64,000 bases of DNA, from the NCBI GenBank assembly GCA_030753015.1, contig JASMDC010000006.1, forward strand, positions 1 through 64,000. The letters are read 5' to 3'. The DNA comes from Candidatus Undinarchaeales archaeon. Its GTDB lineage: Archaea; SpSt-1190; JASMDC01. Positions 1-7,521 of this stretch are shown here, piece after piece; within the stretch, counting starts at the first letter, position 1; each line of letters starts with the position of its first letter. The notes under the pieces are model-generated. The model did no database searches and was not told the DNA's origin. It saw only the letters and a program-made list of their open reading frames with translations. Both the position numbers and the translations under genes were made by a program.

Positions 1-336
1 GCACGCCTCCAGCACAGCACGAGTGCCCTCCACGTTGACACGGTGGGTGGCCGCGGGATCCCGCACCGAGAACCGCACACCGGGCTGAGCGGCGAGGTGG
101 TAGACAATATCGATCCCCTCCAGCGCCCGCTCTATGGTCGCCGGATCGAGGATGTCGCCCCTCACGAACTCGAATCCCTCCCTTCCATCCAGGTGGGCGA
201 TGTTGGCCTCCTTGCCGGTGTAGTCGGGAAAGAGGTTGTCCAGCACCCGCACGGGGCCGCGCTCGAGGAGCGCCTCTGCAAGGTGCGAGCCGATGAACCC
301 GGCGCCACCGGTTACGAGGAAGGATGGGGAACCCAT
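1..336 (-). CDS. NAD-dependent sugar epimerase/dehydratase, N-terminal part (cut by window edge)
   Basis: About 112 N-terminal residues of an extended short-chain dehydrogenase are visible; the rest lies before position 1. The Rossmann motif VTGGAGFIGSH sits at residues 7-17, followed by LDNLF (NAD-binding acidic residue), GDILD and YHLAAQPGV, the normal order in UDP-glucose 4-epimerase-type enzymes. The catalytic YxxxK lies beyond the edge, so the substrate cannot be assigned. The start is the ATG at 334-336. The gene is divergent from the family 2 glycosyltransferase starting at 392. Together with the UXS-like enzyme at 1111 it marks a nucleotide-sugar locus. Confidence 0.85.
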   Translation of the reverse strand, partial: MGSPSFLVTGGAGFIGSHLAEALLERGPVRVLDNLFPDYTGKEANIAHLDGREGFEFVRGDILDPATIERALEGIDIVYHLAAQPGVRFSVRDPAATHRVNVEGTRAVLEAC

Positions 337-391
337 CGTGCCATGGGGGCTGGCGAAAACTATTAAACCTACCCCGCCAACCCCCTCGACC

Positions 392-1078
392 GTGCACGAC
401 GACGTCCTCGTCATCATCCCCGCCCTCGACGAGGCCGAGCGGATAGGCCCCGTGCTGAAGGCGGTCGGGCGGAGGTTCCCGAGCATCCTCGTGGTGGACG
501 ACTGCAGCACTGACGGCACCCGCGAGGTGGCACGGAGCCACGGCGCTCGCGTAGTCCGGCACCCCATCAACCGCGGCCTCGGGGGGGCCCTTGGGACCGG
601 GTTCGCCGTTGCCAGGAAGGAGGATTTTAGGTATGTGGCCACCTGCGACGCCGACGGACAGCACAGGATGGAGGACCTGGATCGGGTGGTCGCGCCGGTG
701 CTCGCGGGCGATGCGGACCTGGTCATCGGCTCGCGCTTCCTGGAACGCGAGGGGGAGATGCCCCCGGTCAAGAGCATCGGGAACACCTTCCTCACAGCGC
801 TTACCAACCTCCTGTTCGGCAGCCGCGTCTCCGACTCCCAGTCGGGGCTGCGCGCCCTGAACCGAAAAGCGCTCGACGTGATGGACATCTACTACGACGA
901 CTACGCCGTGTCCTCCGAGATCGTCAAGCTCGCCGCCCAGAACGGCCTGGCGATAAAGGAGGTGCCCATCGCCACCCTGTACGACGACTACAACATAGAG
1001 CGGGGGACGAAGGTGTGGCACGGCACCGCCATCGCCAGCGAGATGGTGGACGCCTTCGTGCGCGAGCGAAAGCGCTAG
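392..1078 (+). CDS. Family 2 glycosyltransferase (DPM1/polyprenyl-phosphate type)
   Basis: This is a 228-residue GT-A glycosyltransferase. It shows VIIPALDEAE at the N-terminus, VVDDCSTDGT (nucleotide binding), the metal-binding region CDADGQH, and IGSRFL followed by SDSQSGLRAL, the pattern of dolichyl/polyprenyl-phosphate sugar transferases. No C-terminal membrane helices are seen, so it is the soluble short form. The open frame extends upstream to 236 but would overlap the divergent epimerase. A TATA-like TATTAAA at 361-367, 28 nt before GTG 392, supports a leaderless start there. It probably transfers a sugar to a lipid carrier for surface glycan or protein glycosylation; donor unknown. 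Confidence 0.85.
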   Translation: MHDDVLVIIPALDEAERIGPVLKAVGRRFPSILVVDDCSTDGTREVARSHGARVVRHPINRGLGGALGTGFAVARKEDFRYVATCDADGQHRMEDLDRVVAPVLAGDADLVIGSRFLEREGEMPPVKSIGNTFLTALTNLLFGSRVSDSQSGLRALNRKALDVMDIYYDDYAVSSEIVKLAAQNGLAIKEVPIATLYDDYNIERGTKVWHGTAIASEMVDAFVRERKR

Positions 1079-1110
1079 CCTTTTTATAGCTTCCCGGCGT
1101 GGGCGGTTCC

Positions 1111-2142
1111 ATGGCCCTCCACCCGTCCATCGCATCAGGCGTCTCGGAGATACTCTCCCGCCTGGGAGACGCGAAGGTCTCCTTCGCTGGCCAGCGCGTG
1201 CTGGTCACCGGCGGCGCCGGGTTCCTTGGCTCCTGGGTATGCGACGTGCTCGTCGCCCAGGGCGCCGAGGTAGTGTGCCTCGACAACCTCTCCTCGGGCC
1301 TCGCGACCCACGTCGCCCACCTCCACGAGCGGGACGAATTCACCTTCATCGAGCACGACATCTCGCAGCCCTACTACCCCGAGGGCGGGCTAGACTGCGT
1401 GCTGCACCTGGCCAGTCGGGCATCACCCATGGAGTTCGACAAGCACCCAATCTCCATCCTCAAGGCCAACACCCTGGGCATCTGGATCGCGCTGGGCATC
1501 GCCAAGGCGAAGGACGCCCGCGTCATGTACGCGTCCACCAGCGAGGTGTACGGCGACCCCGACCCGCGGTTCGTACCCAGCCCCGAGACCTACAACGGCA
1601 ACGTCAATCCCGTGGGCGTCCGCGGGTGCTACGACGAGGCCAAGCGCTGCGGCGAGGCCTTCGTCATCGCCTACGTGCGTCAGCACGGGCTCAACGCCCG
1701 CATAGCCCGCATCTTCAACACCTACGGCCCCCGCATCCGCAGCGAGGGCATCTACGGCCGGGCGCTGCCGCGGTTCCTCGACCAGGCAATCTCCGGAAAG
1801 CCCATCACCATTTTCGGCACGGGTGAGCAGACGCGCTCGTTCACCTACGTCGTGGACGAGGTGGAGGGGCTGCTGCGCTTGGCCGCGACCGACAACGCCA
1901 AGGGCAAGGTTGTGAACATCGGCAACACCGTCGAGCGCTCCATCCTCGACCTGGCGAGGGCCGTCCAGGCGGCCTCCGGCACTGAGGTCGACCTCGTGTT
2001 CGAGCCGCTGCCCGACGACGATCCCCTGCGCCGCTGCCCCGACATAACCAAGGCCAAACAGATTCTGGGCTGGGAGCCGACCGTGACGCTGGAAGAGGGC
2101 CTAGTGCCCACGGTGGCGTGGTTCCGCGACCAGAGCGCGTGA
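1111..2142 (+). CDS. UDP-glucuronate decarboxylase-like NAD-dependent epimerase/dehydratase
   Basis: This 343-residue extended short-chain dehydrogenase has VTGGAGFLGSWVCD, the active-site region STSEVYGDP and the catalytic YDEAK in GVRGCYDEAKRCGEAF. The 'GxRxCYDExKR' context is typical of UDP-glucuronic acid decarboxylase (UXS, UDP-xylose synthase) and related enzymes. About 20 residues precede the Rossmann strand. The TATA box TTTTTATAG at 1081-1089 lies 26 nt before ATG 1111, which is preferred over the in-frame GTG at 1099. It follows the glycosyltransferase by 32 nt on the same strand with its own promoter. The UXS assignment rests on motif style, so a related epimerase is possible. Confidence 0.8.
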   Translation: MALHPSIASGVSEILSRLGDAKVSFAGQRVLVTGGAGFLGSWVCDVLVAQGAEVVCLDNLSSGLATHVAHLHERDEFTFIEHDISQPYYPEGGLDCVLHLASRASPMEFDKHPISILKANTLGIWIALGIAKAKDARVMYASTSEVYGDPDPRFVPSPETYNGNVNPVGVRGCYDEAKRCGEAFVIAYVRQHGLNARIARIFNTYGPRIRSEGIYGRALPRFLDQAISGKPITIFGTGEQTRSFTYVVDEVEGLLRLAATDNAKGKVVNIGNTVERSILDLARAVQAASGTEVDLVFEPLPDDDPLRRCPDITKAKQILGWEPTVTLEEGLVPTVAWFRDQSA

Positions 2143-2153
2143 GACCGGGCCGT

Positions 2154-2777
2154 TCAGCGACCTGTGTCTCGTTTCGAGACCTCATAGCAGAGGACCGTCG
2201 CGAACAGGGTGGCCGGGTGGTGGACGAAGCGTGGGCGGAAATGGGTCCCCGTTACGCGTTCCACCCTGAAACCGAGCTTATCCACCATCTCGATGAAATC
2301 GGTCCTCGTCCAGAACCGTATGTGACCGGGATCGGTGACCGGGAAGCGCCCCTTGATGAGAAGACGGAGCCTGTCGAGGATGAACCCTACGTTCGGGACG
2401 GTCACGACCACGCTCCGGGACGCGACGCGCACCATCTCCTTTAGAGCCGCCCGCGGATCGAAGAGGTGCTCGAGGACCTCCGAGCACACGACGTGGTCGA
2501 AGGAGTCGTCGACGAACGGCAACGGCTTTTCAATATCGACCTGGACGACAGGGAATCCCCGTTCCTTGACCCTTTCAAGGGCCACCTTGGAGAAGTCCGC
2601 CCCGCACACCGCACACCCGAGCTCCCCGTCCAGCAGCGAGCACAGGACGCCGTCCCCGCATCCAATATCGAGCACTCGGGAATCAGGGGTGAGCATCTCC
2701 ATGATCGCATCGAACCGCTCGTGCCGCTGCCCTTCCCGGCCGGACCATTCCCGGTCATAGTAACCGTCGAGCCTCAT
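2154..2777 (-). CDS. SAM-dependent methyltransferase, class I
   Basis: A 207-residue methyltransferase with motif I VLDIGCGDGVLCSLL, motif II region DSFDHVVCSEVLEHL and a C-terminal segment (FWTRTDFIEMVDKLGF) common in glycan- or lipid-modifying Methyltransf_11/23 proteins. The frame stays open to 3068, but that extension runs into a duplicated gene fragment. A TATA-like CTTTAAG at 2804-2810 points to the ATG at 2775-2777 as a leaderless start; the in-frame ATG at 2790-2792 is the alternative. The gene converges with the UXS-like gene, with an 11-bp gap. Substrate unknown; the context suggests a sugar or surface-glycan methyl transfer. Confidence 0.8.
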   Translation of the reverse strand: MRLDGYYDREWSGREGQRHERFDAIMEMLTPDSRVLDIGCGDGVLCSLLDGELGCAVCGADFSKVALERVKERGFPVVQVDIEKPLPFVDDSFDHVVCSEVLEHLFDPRAALKEMVRVASRSVVVTVPNVGFILDRLRLLIKGRFPVTDPGHIRFWTRTDFIEMVDKLGFRVERVTGTHFRPRFVHHPATLFATVLCYEVSKRDTGR

Positions 2778-2868
2778 GATCGTCCGGTCCATTCCCGGTC
2801 CCACTTTAAGTAGGTTATTGACAACCTCCGCAGGTTCGATATTCCTGCTCTCATACTGAATCGGCGGT

Positions 2869-2958
2869 CTAGCTCTCACCTTTCCCCAGAACGACCAGCT
2901 CGGTCCCATCAAGTACCTTTCCAATGATGTTGCGACAGTCCACGATGACGGGCGTGCG
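2869..2958 (-). pseudogene. C-terminal remnant of a second UDP-sugar dehydrogenase
   Basis: The last ~29 codons of a UDP-sugar dehydrogenase survive here: [14 protein letters not shown] then [10 protein letters not shown] and a stop at 2869-2871. The intact gene at 4978-6312 ends with the near-identical [14 protein letters not shown] and [11 protein letters not shown] identity is uninterrupted over 23 nt immediately before the join at 2952-2958. Beyond that the sequence switches abruptly to the tail of the nucleotidyltransferase-cupin gene in the opposite orientation. No start or Rossmann domain remains, so this is a dead fragment of a divergent paralogue rather than a copy of the present gene. 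Confidence 0.85.
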
Positions 2959-3107
2959 ACTCTTACCCGCAACGACCAAGTGCGCATCGAGCCGGGGAAG
3001 GTCCACACCATCGTGGCCACTGAGAACCTCGTGCTGCACGAGTTCTCGACGCCCCACCCGACCGACACCGTGCGGAAGAAGGACTTCTACGGCGTCAGGG
3101 CGGAATA
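2952..3107 (+). pseudogene. C-terminal remnant of nucleotidyltransferase-cupin gene
   Basis: Encodes the final ~50 residues ([17 protein letters not shown] through [10 protein letters not shown] and stop) of the cupin domain found intact at 6441-7457. It differs there at only two bases, both synonymous. There is no start, no nucleotidyltransferase domain and no upstream cupin strands, so it cannot make a functional enzyme. It is fused head-on to the tail of the minus-strand dehydrogenase remnant through a shared 7-bp GCGTGCG. Confidence 0.88.
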
Positions 3108-3130
3108 GGGGCAGCCCTGTCTGACCGCTG
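2952..3130 (+). repeat. 179-bp near-identical duplication, copy 1 (copy 2 at 7301-7479)
   Basis: Positions 2952-3130 and 7301-7479 align without gaps over 179 bp with three mismatches by eye (ACT/ACC, GAC/GAT, and one in the 3' flank). The copy covers the 3' end of the cupin gene plus 22-25 bp downstream. Its left edge is the GCGTGCG shared with the UDP-sugar dehydrogenase gene, and its right edge abuts a truncated DUF1016 gene. High identity implies a recent event or gene conversion. Confidence 0.92.
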
Positions 3131-3513
3131 TCAACGTCAGGTGCAGATTTTCCAGACAGCGTCTGGAAAATCTCCGGGTAGGCGAGATAGAAGGCACGCA
3201 TCTGGAAAAGATTGCTCAGGCCGAAACCGCGTCCGAACCGGTGCGTCAGGTCCCGTGAGAGCCGGTCCATGAGCTTGTGCCCGTACTCCGCTCGTCCTCA
3301 TCCCCCCTGCTCCCACTCCACGATGCGCCGACCGATCTCCCAGTATGTCTCTGTCATGGCCGCGTTGACCGCCCGGGCCGAGTACCGACGCGCATCGTCG
3401 AGCAGGTCCACGACACCGGAGAGGACCGATTTGTATCCGGACAGCGTGCTACAGCGACCTGCGTGCCGCGGGGATGCATCGCCCTTCGGTCGCCCGGCCA
3501 CGGTGTCCGTCAC
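3131..3513 (-). pseudogene. Decayed DUF1016 (YhcG-type) gene, copy A
   Basis: The frame reads through a DUF1016 N-terminal domain: DLLDDARRYSARAVNAAM, TETYWEIGRRIVEWEQGG, then RAEYGHKLMDRLSRDL, RFGRGFGLSNLFQMRAFYLA and YPEIFQTLSGKS. An in-frame TGA at 3298-3300 splits it between EQGG and RAEYG, and the 3' part, including the expected PD-(D/E)xK nuclease domain, is missing: coding ends at the 179-bp repeat at 3130. The GTG at 3511-3513 is preferred because a TATA-like TATATAAT element (3537-3546, minus) lies 28 nt upstream and the same start region recurs at 4896. Two independent lesions indicate a pseudogene. Intact relatives are proposed nucleases or defence-associated proteins. Confidence 0.85.
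3145..3173. repeat. Perfect 13-bp inverted repeat with 3-nt loop near a breakpoint
   Basis: AGATTTTCCAGAC and its exact complement GTCTGGAAAATCT flank AGC. It lies 15 bp from the boundary between the 179-bp repeat and the DUF1016 pseudogene, inside the codons for EIFQTLSGKS. It may be chance codon use or a hairpin that favoured breakage. Confidence 0.7.
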
Positions 3514-3600
3514 GAACGGACGTAGGCTCTTGGGGATTATATGTATGCGTGACCCCCCGGCGGGGGGAAGGTCGGTACTGCTGACGGGGGCCGTCACAGC
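3405..3600 (-). repeat. Diverged repeat A: DUF1016 promoter and start (mate at 4790-4978)
   Basis: Blocks such as GAGAGGACcGATtTGTA, the GATGCATCGC/TATGCACCGC region with CTTCGGTcGCCCGG, and the TGACCCC..GGGGGGAA element recur in the same order at 4790-4978. Identity is moderate with small indels, so this is an older duplication than the 179-bp one. Confidence 0.65.
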
Positions 3601-3642
3601 GACGCGGGGAACGCCCAAGCGGGGACGAGGTACTCGTTCATC

Positions 3643-3669
3643 GAATCGTAAACCACAGGTTAACGATTC
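3643..3669. repeat. 12-bp inverted repeat with 3-nt loop (one mismatch)
   Basis: GAATCGTAAACC and GGTTAACGATTC face each other across ACA, with one mismatched pair. It lies between the 3' end of the HEPN gene (3746) and the DUF1016-A promoter, in a non-coding stretch (3547-3745). It could be a terminator for the minus-strand MNT/HEPN operon or a protein-binding site. There is no long T-tract. Confidence 0.5.
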
Positions 3670-3745
3670 ACTTAACGAAATACCCGTCGACCTCGAAATC
3701 ATGCAACGCTCCGATCAGTGAGAGAGGAAGGGGCTGAGATGTGGG

Positions 3746-4183
3746 TCACGACGATAGTGAATCACGAAGCGCATCCAGGGCGACCTCGACCGTCCGCCGC
3801 GCTGAGCGCACTGCAAGAGCGGCGTTCTCCCCGCTGAACACCAGGCTGTAGTCCGCTTCGTGCCTGATGTCCATGCACAGCTCGAGGTCGTCGCCGATGC
3901 TGGCGTCGAGCTCCCCGGGCCCGACGAACAGCTCGCGCAGTGCGACGATGAGGCAGTAGTGGCCTTTCTCCCTGTATCCCTTCGAGAGCACCAGGGCCTT
4001 GGCCGCGTGGAACATGGCGTAGTACGCCTGCACGGAGGCCCACTTGAAGTCACCCTTTCCTAGGCTCTCCTCGGCGCGATGCAGGTCGTACTCAGCACTA
4101 CCGAGCTCCTTGGATACGAGCGCGGGGGACGGCTCAATCCTTACCAGCCGCCCCTCTTGCAGGCACCGCTGGAACTCGTTCAT
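3746..4183 (-). CDS. HEPN-domain protein, toxin-like partner of MNT (pair 1)
   Basis: A 145-residue all-helical HEPN protein: SAEYDLHRAEESLGKGDFK, WASVQAYYAMFHAAKALVLS (the usual YYAMFHAAKALL core) and DIRHEADYS, the Rx3-4DY motif of this family. HEPN proteins encoded after an MNT nucleotidyltransferase form toxin-antitoxin modules in which HEPN is a ribonuclease and MNT adds nucleotides to the catalytic Tyr. The start is ATG 4181-4183, with in-frame GTG 4187-4189 as alternative; either overlaps the end of the MNT gene by about 50 nt, implying coupled translation. Module function is known for the family; activity here is inferred. Confidence 0.82.
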   Translation of the reverse strand: MNEFQRCLQEGRLVRIEPSPALVSKELGSAEYDLHRAEESLGKGDFKWASVQAYYAMFHAAKALVLSKGYREKGHYCLIVALRELFVGPGELDASIGDDLELCMDIRHEADYSLVFSGENAALAVRSARRTVEVALDALRDSLSS

Positions 4184-4748
4184 GCGCACGCCTCCAGAGC
4201 ACGATGCCCGAGCTGGCGGCCTCGTGGAAGACGGGGTCGTTCTCCTTGAGCCTCATGAGATCGCTGGGAGCGAGGATGACCGCCCTCAGCGGCCTGCCTA
4301 CTGCGGACCGCCCGGAAAGCCTCCTTCTGACATCCTCCACATGCCCGGTGACAGCGAGGACATCGATGTCGCTCGTCGACGAGTCCTCTCCACGGGAACA
4401 GCTCCCGAAGAGGATTATCCTTGAGCACTGCTCCCTCACGTCCGCGACGAGGGCGTTGACCTCGAGGACGTTGACGAACACTTTGAAGTGGGTTACGGCG
4501 GCGTTCTGCTCGTTGATCCGGTAGTGGACGTTGCGGCCGCTCCTCCGGCTCGAAACGAGCTCCATGCGCGCGAGCCTGTCGAGGGCCTTGCTGCACCCGC
4601 TCGCGCTGACGCCGGCGTCGGCCGCGAGCTCCCGCACATAGGGCTCCCGTTGTGGTGATCGGGCGAGCAGCGTCAGGAGCACCGTCTCCACAGGGGTGAA
4701 CGTCACTTTTTCGCACAAATGTGCACTTTTTCGTACGATACATATCAC
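4134..4748 (-). CDS. MNT-type nucleotidyltransferase with winged-helix domain (antitoxin, pair 1)
   Basis: 204 residues: an N-terminal winged helix (LLTLLARSPQ..VRELAADAGVSASGCSKALDRL) and a minimal nucleotidyltransferase with GSCSRGEDSSTSDID, the GSxxRGxxxxxSDxD metal/NTP motif. In MNT/HEPN systems this protein neutralises the HEPN toxin, and the helix domain suggests autoregulation. GTG 4746-4748 gives the longest product. A downstream GTG at 4704-4706 is attractive: the TATA-like TATAAATA at 4762-4769 puts transcription start near 4739, and two CACTTTTTCG repeats lie between. The last ~16 codons overlap the HEPN gene. Confidence 0.82.
   Translation of the reverse strand: MICIVRKSAHLCEKVTFTPVETVLLTLLARSPQREPYVRELAADAGVSASGCSKALDRLARMELVSSRRSGRNVHYRINEQNAAVTHFKVFVNVLEVNALVADVREQCSRIILFGSCSRGEDSSTSDIDVLAVTGHVEDVRRRLSGRSAVGRPLRAVILAPSDLMRLKENDPVFHEAASSGIVLWRRAHERVPAVPARGAAGKD
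4704..4733. promoter_or_regulatory. Tandem operator-like repeat at MNT pair 1 start
   Basis: The decamer CACTTTTTCG occurs at 4704-4713 and 4724-4733, 20 bp apart start to start, about two helical turns on one DNA face. It lies at or just before the MNT coding start and downstream of the probable TATA box, a typical place for repression by the MNT's own winged helix. The operator role is inferred. Confidence 0.5.
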
Positions 4749-4799
4749 TAGAGCTCTCCTGGTATAAATAAATGACCGAAGCCGTCCATGGGGCGAGCG

Positions 4800-4896
4800 G
4801 GGAGAGGACGGATGTGTAGCCTAGCTGGGCGATACGGCCGCCGTTTTCCCGCGGGTATGCACCGCTCTTCGGTTGCCCGGTCATGGAGTCCGCCAT
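4800..4896 (-). pseudogene. N-terminal remnant of a second DUF1016 gene, copy B
   Basis: Starting at ATG 4894-4896, the frame MADSMTGQPKSGAYPR.. GYTSVLS matches the start of copy A, VTDTVAGRPKGDASPR.. GYKSVLSG, residue by residue, then diverges into the MNT upstream region. Only about 32 codons survive. TTAAATT at 4921-4927 sits 28 nt upstream, the same spacing as in copy A. The matching DNA extends beyond the start codon (3405-3600 against 4790-4978 with gaps), so both promoter regions descend from one ancestor. The shared N-terminus helps define the true start of copy A. Confidence 0.75.
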
Positions 4897-4977
4897 GAAT
4901 GGAAATGGTGCGCCCGGGGATTAAATTGATCTATGACCCCTCGAAGGGGGGAAAGTACGGCGCGGTCGTTGATCGGG

Positions 4978-6312
4978 CTAGCCCTTACCCAGCACCACCA
5001 GCTCGACGCCTTCCGGTGCCTCACCGACGATATTTCGGCAGTCCACGATGACGGGCGTGCGCATCCCTTTGACGAGGGACGCCCAGTCCGCTTTACGGAA
5101 CACTGTATGGGGCGTGACGACGAGCGCACAGTCGCTGCCCTTGAGCGCATCCTCAAGATACCCTTCAGAGGTCACATCGCCCTTGTTCGTGCGGAGCGTC
5201 TTGGCCAACGGGTCGAACGTCCGCACTTCCGCACCCCGCTCGCGCAGCTCCTCTATGATGGTGGATGCAGGGCTCTCCCGTGTGTCGGCGATGTCGCCCT
5301 TGTAGGCAAGGCCGAGCACGGTGACTGTAGCTCCCCGCAGCTTGACGCCCTTCTTCTCCAGCGCGTTCTCGACGAGGTTGACCGCGTGCACGCGCATGAA
5401 CTCGTTGATCTCGCCGGCAAGTTCGATGAAGCGCGGGATGATGCCGTGGCGCTTTGCCTGGTAGGAGAGGTAGAACGGGTCCAGGGGGATGCAATGCCCG
5501 CCGATGCCGGGCCCCGGGTAGTGCGGCATGAACCCGAAGGGTTTGGTGGACGCAGCACGCACAACCTCCCAGGTGTCGATGCCCAGGCGCTCGAAGATGA
5601 GGGCCATCTCGTTGATCAGCGCGATGTTCACGCCACGGAAGATGTTCTCCAGCATCTTGGTGGCCTCGGCCGTCTTCGCGTCTGCGACCTCGACGATGCC
5701 GCCGGGGATGATTGGGGCGAGCAGGGACGACGCCAGCCCAGTGCCCATCGGTGTGAGGCCGCCCACGACCTTGGGCGTGTCAACGACGCCATGGCCCAGC
5801 GAGCCAGGGTCCACGCGCTCGGGCGAGAAAGCGACCGCCACGTCTGCTCCGCAACGCAGTCCCGATGTCTCGAGGATAGGGACGAGCACCTCCTCGGTAG
5901 TGCCTGGATAGGTGGTGCTCTCAAGGATGACCAGGGTGCCAGCACGAAGGACACCGGCGACGTTACGCCCGGCCCTTTCCACGAACGAGAGGTCGGGAAC
6001 ATGGGCCTCGCTCAGTGGCGTGGGAACACAGATGATGAACACGTCGCAGCATCCGAGGTCGGCGGAATCGGTGGTGATGGTGAGCCTGTCGCTCAGCGCC
6101 TTCCCGAGCACACCGTCAGGGACGTCGTCCACAGGTGAGCGCCCTGCGCGCATGGCCTCGACCTTTACTGCGTCGGTGTCGAACCCGACCACGCGGTACC
6201 GCTCGATCAGGGCGAGGGCGAGCGGGAGGCCCGTGTACCCCAGCCCCAGCACTCCAACCATGGCGGTGCCTGCGGCGATCCTCTCCCGAAGGTCCTTGAA
6301 GGCGTCGTCCAT
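4978..6312 (-). CDS. UDP-sugar 6-dehydrogenase (WbpA/WecC-like)
   Basis: 444 residues with the three domains of the UDP-glucose/GDP-mannose dehydrogenase family. The NAD site is [14 protein letters not shown], the central helical region contains [11 protein letters not shown] and [12 protein letters not shown], and the catalytic cysteine is in [14 protein letters not shown]. The C-terminal UDP-binding domain has [18 protein letters not shown]. The TTYPGTTEE and [10 protein letters not shown] signatures resemble UDP-N-acetylglucosamine/mannosamine 6-dehydrogenases more than UDP-glucose dehydrogenase. The ATG at 6310-6312 precedes the Rossmann fold by about 20 residues; an in-frame upstream ATG at 6393 would overlap a probable promoter. 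It makes uronic acid sugar donors and is divergent from the nucleotidyltransferase at 6441. Confidence 0.88.
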   Translation of the reverse strand: MDDAFKDLRERIAAGTAMVGVLGLGYTGLPLALALIERYRVVGFDTDAVKVEAMRAGRSPVDDVPDGVLGKALSDRLTITTDSADLGCCDVFIICVPTPLSEAHVPDLSFVERAGRNVAGVLRAGTLVILESTTYPGTTEEVLVPILETSGLRCGADVAVAFSPERVDPGSLGHGVVDTPKVVGGLTPMGTGLASSLLAPIIPGGIVEVADAKTAEATKMLENIFRGVNIALINEMALIFERLGIDTWEVVRAASTKPFGFMPHYPGPGIGGHCIPLDPFYLSYQAKRHGIIPRFIELAGEINEFMRVHAVNLVENALEKKGVKLRGATVTVLGLAYKGDIADTRESPASTIIEELRERGAEVRTFDPLAKTLRTNKGDVTSEGYLEDALKGSDCALVVTPHTVFRKADWASLVKGMRTPVIVDCRNIVGEAPEGVELVVLGKG

Positions 6313-6377
6313 ATGCGCTCCCGTACCGACCAAGGACCACAATCTTGAAAAGGGTATCGCGGCTGGCCTCGTGCCAA

Positions 6378-6390
6378 CCTTTTTATTACT
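6378..6390. promoter_or_regulatory. AT-rich promoter core between divergent sugar genes
   Basis: CTTTTTATTACTC lies in the 128-bp gap between the dehydrogenase (start 6312) and the nucleotidyltransferase-cupin gene (start 6441). Read either way it resembles a TATA box, giving leaders of roughly 30-45 nt for both genes, longer than is usual in this window. Confidence 0.45.
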
Positions 6391-6440
6391 CATCCCCCTC
6401 CCCGTCCCCGGCCCCCCGCGGGCCGGACGGTGGTATCACG

Positions 6441-7457
6441 ATGATCGGCATGATCCTGTGCGGTGGCAAGGGCACGCGCCTGCGCCCCCTCACCGAGCAC
6501 ATCCCCAAGCCTTTGGTAGAGCTGAAGGAGGGCTACACCCTCCTCGACCGCCAGCTCTTCGACCTGGCAACGGCCGGGTGCGAGAAGGCGGTCCTGCTCA
6601 CCGGCTACCTGAGCGACAGGATCGAGGAGCGCTTTGGCAAGAAGGCCTACGGTATCAAGGTCGAGTACGCCGTGGAGGAGGAGCCTTTGGGCACCCTCAA
6701 CGCCATCCGTCTGGGAACGGAGCAGGTCAAGTGCAAGGGGAAGCCTCTCATCGTCCGCAACGGCGACGTCATCGCCGACCTCAACCTCAAGCGGATGGCC
6801 CGGGAAGCCTCCCCCGACGTGTGCGACCTGAGCATGTTCGTCACGCGCATGCGCTCGCCCTATGGCATCGTGGAGCTGGGCGACCGGCTGGTCCGGACAT
6901 TCCGGGAGAAGCCGCTGCTGGACGCTTACATCAATGGTGGTGTGTACGTTCTGCCGAAGTTCGATCCGGCCATCTTCAGCAGCCACCGGACGGGCAATAT
7001 CGAGACCACCGTGTTCCCCGAGGTCGCCCGGGCCAACCGGCTTGCGTACTACAAAGAGGACGGGCTGTTCTGGATCGCTGTGGACACCAGCAAGGAGCTG
7101 GACCAGGCGCGCAAGGAGTACGCAGCCCGCACCGACAAGCCCTGGGGCTACGAGAAGATTCTGGTGTCGACGGAGAAGTACCTCACCAAGGAGCTGTTCA
7201 TCCGCGACGGTTTCCAGACATCGCTGCACTTCCACGAGAAGAAGGACGAGACGATGTACGTCATCCAGGGGACGGGGTACGTGGAGTTCGACGACGGCGA
7301 GCGTGCGACTCTTACCCGCAACGACCAAGTGCGCATCGAGCCGGGGAAGGTCCACACCATCGTGGCCACCGAGAACCTCGTGCTGCACGAGTTCTCGACG
7401 CCCCACCCGACCGACACCGTGCGGAAGAAGGATTTCTACGGCGTCAGGGCGGAATAG
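6441..7457 (+). CDS. Sugar nucleotidyltransferase fused to a cupin (bifunctional)
   Basis: 338 residues. Residues ~1-225 form a nucleotidyltransferase: [18 protein letters not shown] (pyrophosphorylase loop), [15 protein letters not shown], and [15 protein letters not shown]. Residues ~230-338 form a cupin starting at [10 protein letters not shown], with metal ligands in [16 protein letters not shown] and PGKVHTIVA. The DKPWGxE and HxH..E..H pattern is that of type II mannose-6-phosphate isomerase or sugar-epimerase cupins. The order resembles bacterial mannose-1-phosphate guanylyltransferase/isomerase, though the N-domain is closer to RmlA/GCD1-type. It would make a nucleotide sugar for the adjacent dehydrogenase or for gmd. 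GGTGG at 6430-6434 may serve as ribosome site. Confidence 0.82.
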   Translation: MIGMILCGGKGTRLRPLTEHIPKPLVELKEGYTLLDRQLFDLATAGCEKAVLLTGYLSDRIEERFGKKAYGIKVEYAVEEEPLGTLNAIRLGTEQVKCKGKPLIVRNGDVIADLNLKRMAREASPDVCDLSMFVTRMRSPYGIVELGDRLVRTFREKPLLDAYINGGVYVLPKFDPAIFSSHRTGNIETTVFPEVARANRLAYYKEDGLFWIAVDTSKELDQARKEYAARTDKPWGYEKILVSTEKYLTKELFIRDGFQTSLHFHEKKDETMYVIQGTGYVEFDDGERATLTRNDQVRIEPGKVHTIVATENLVLHEFSTPHPTDTVRKKDFYGVRAE

Positions 7458-7479
7458 GGGCAGCCCCGTCTGACCGCTG
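7301..7479 (+). repeat. 179-bp duplication, copy 2 (parent copy)
   Basis: The parental copy forms the 3' end of the intact nucleotidyltransferase-cupin gene and the first 22 bp after its stop. It ends at GACCGCTG, where the second MNT/HEPN promoter begins. The other copy is at 2952-3130. Confidence 0.92.
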
Positions 7480-7521
7480 AACCGGTACATATATTTACCA
7501 GTAGCTACAATAATATATCAT

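Noticed and set aside
3298..3300. TGA in DUF1016-A as selenocysteine or programmed readthrough
   Set aside because: The position is not a Cys in relatives, no SECIS-like hairpin was seen, and the gene is also truncated.
4933..6138. 401-residue frame on the plus strand
   Set aside because: Lies wholly antisense to the well-supported UDP-sugar dehydrogenase; its translation has no family features.
5912..7480. 522-residue plus-strand frame across the divergent promoter
   Set aside because: Covers antisense of the dehydrogenase and another frame of the cupin fusion; low-complexity Arg/Gly/Pro composition typical of shadow frames in GC-rich DNA.
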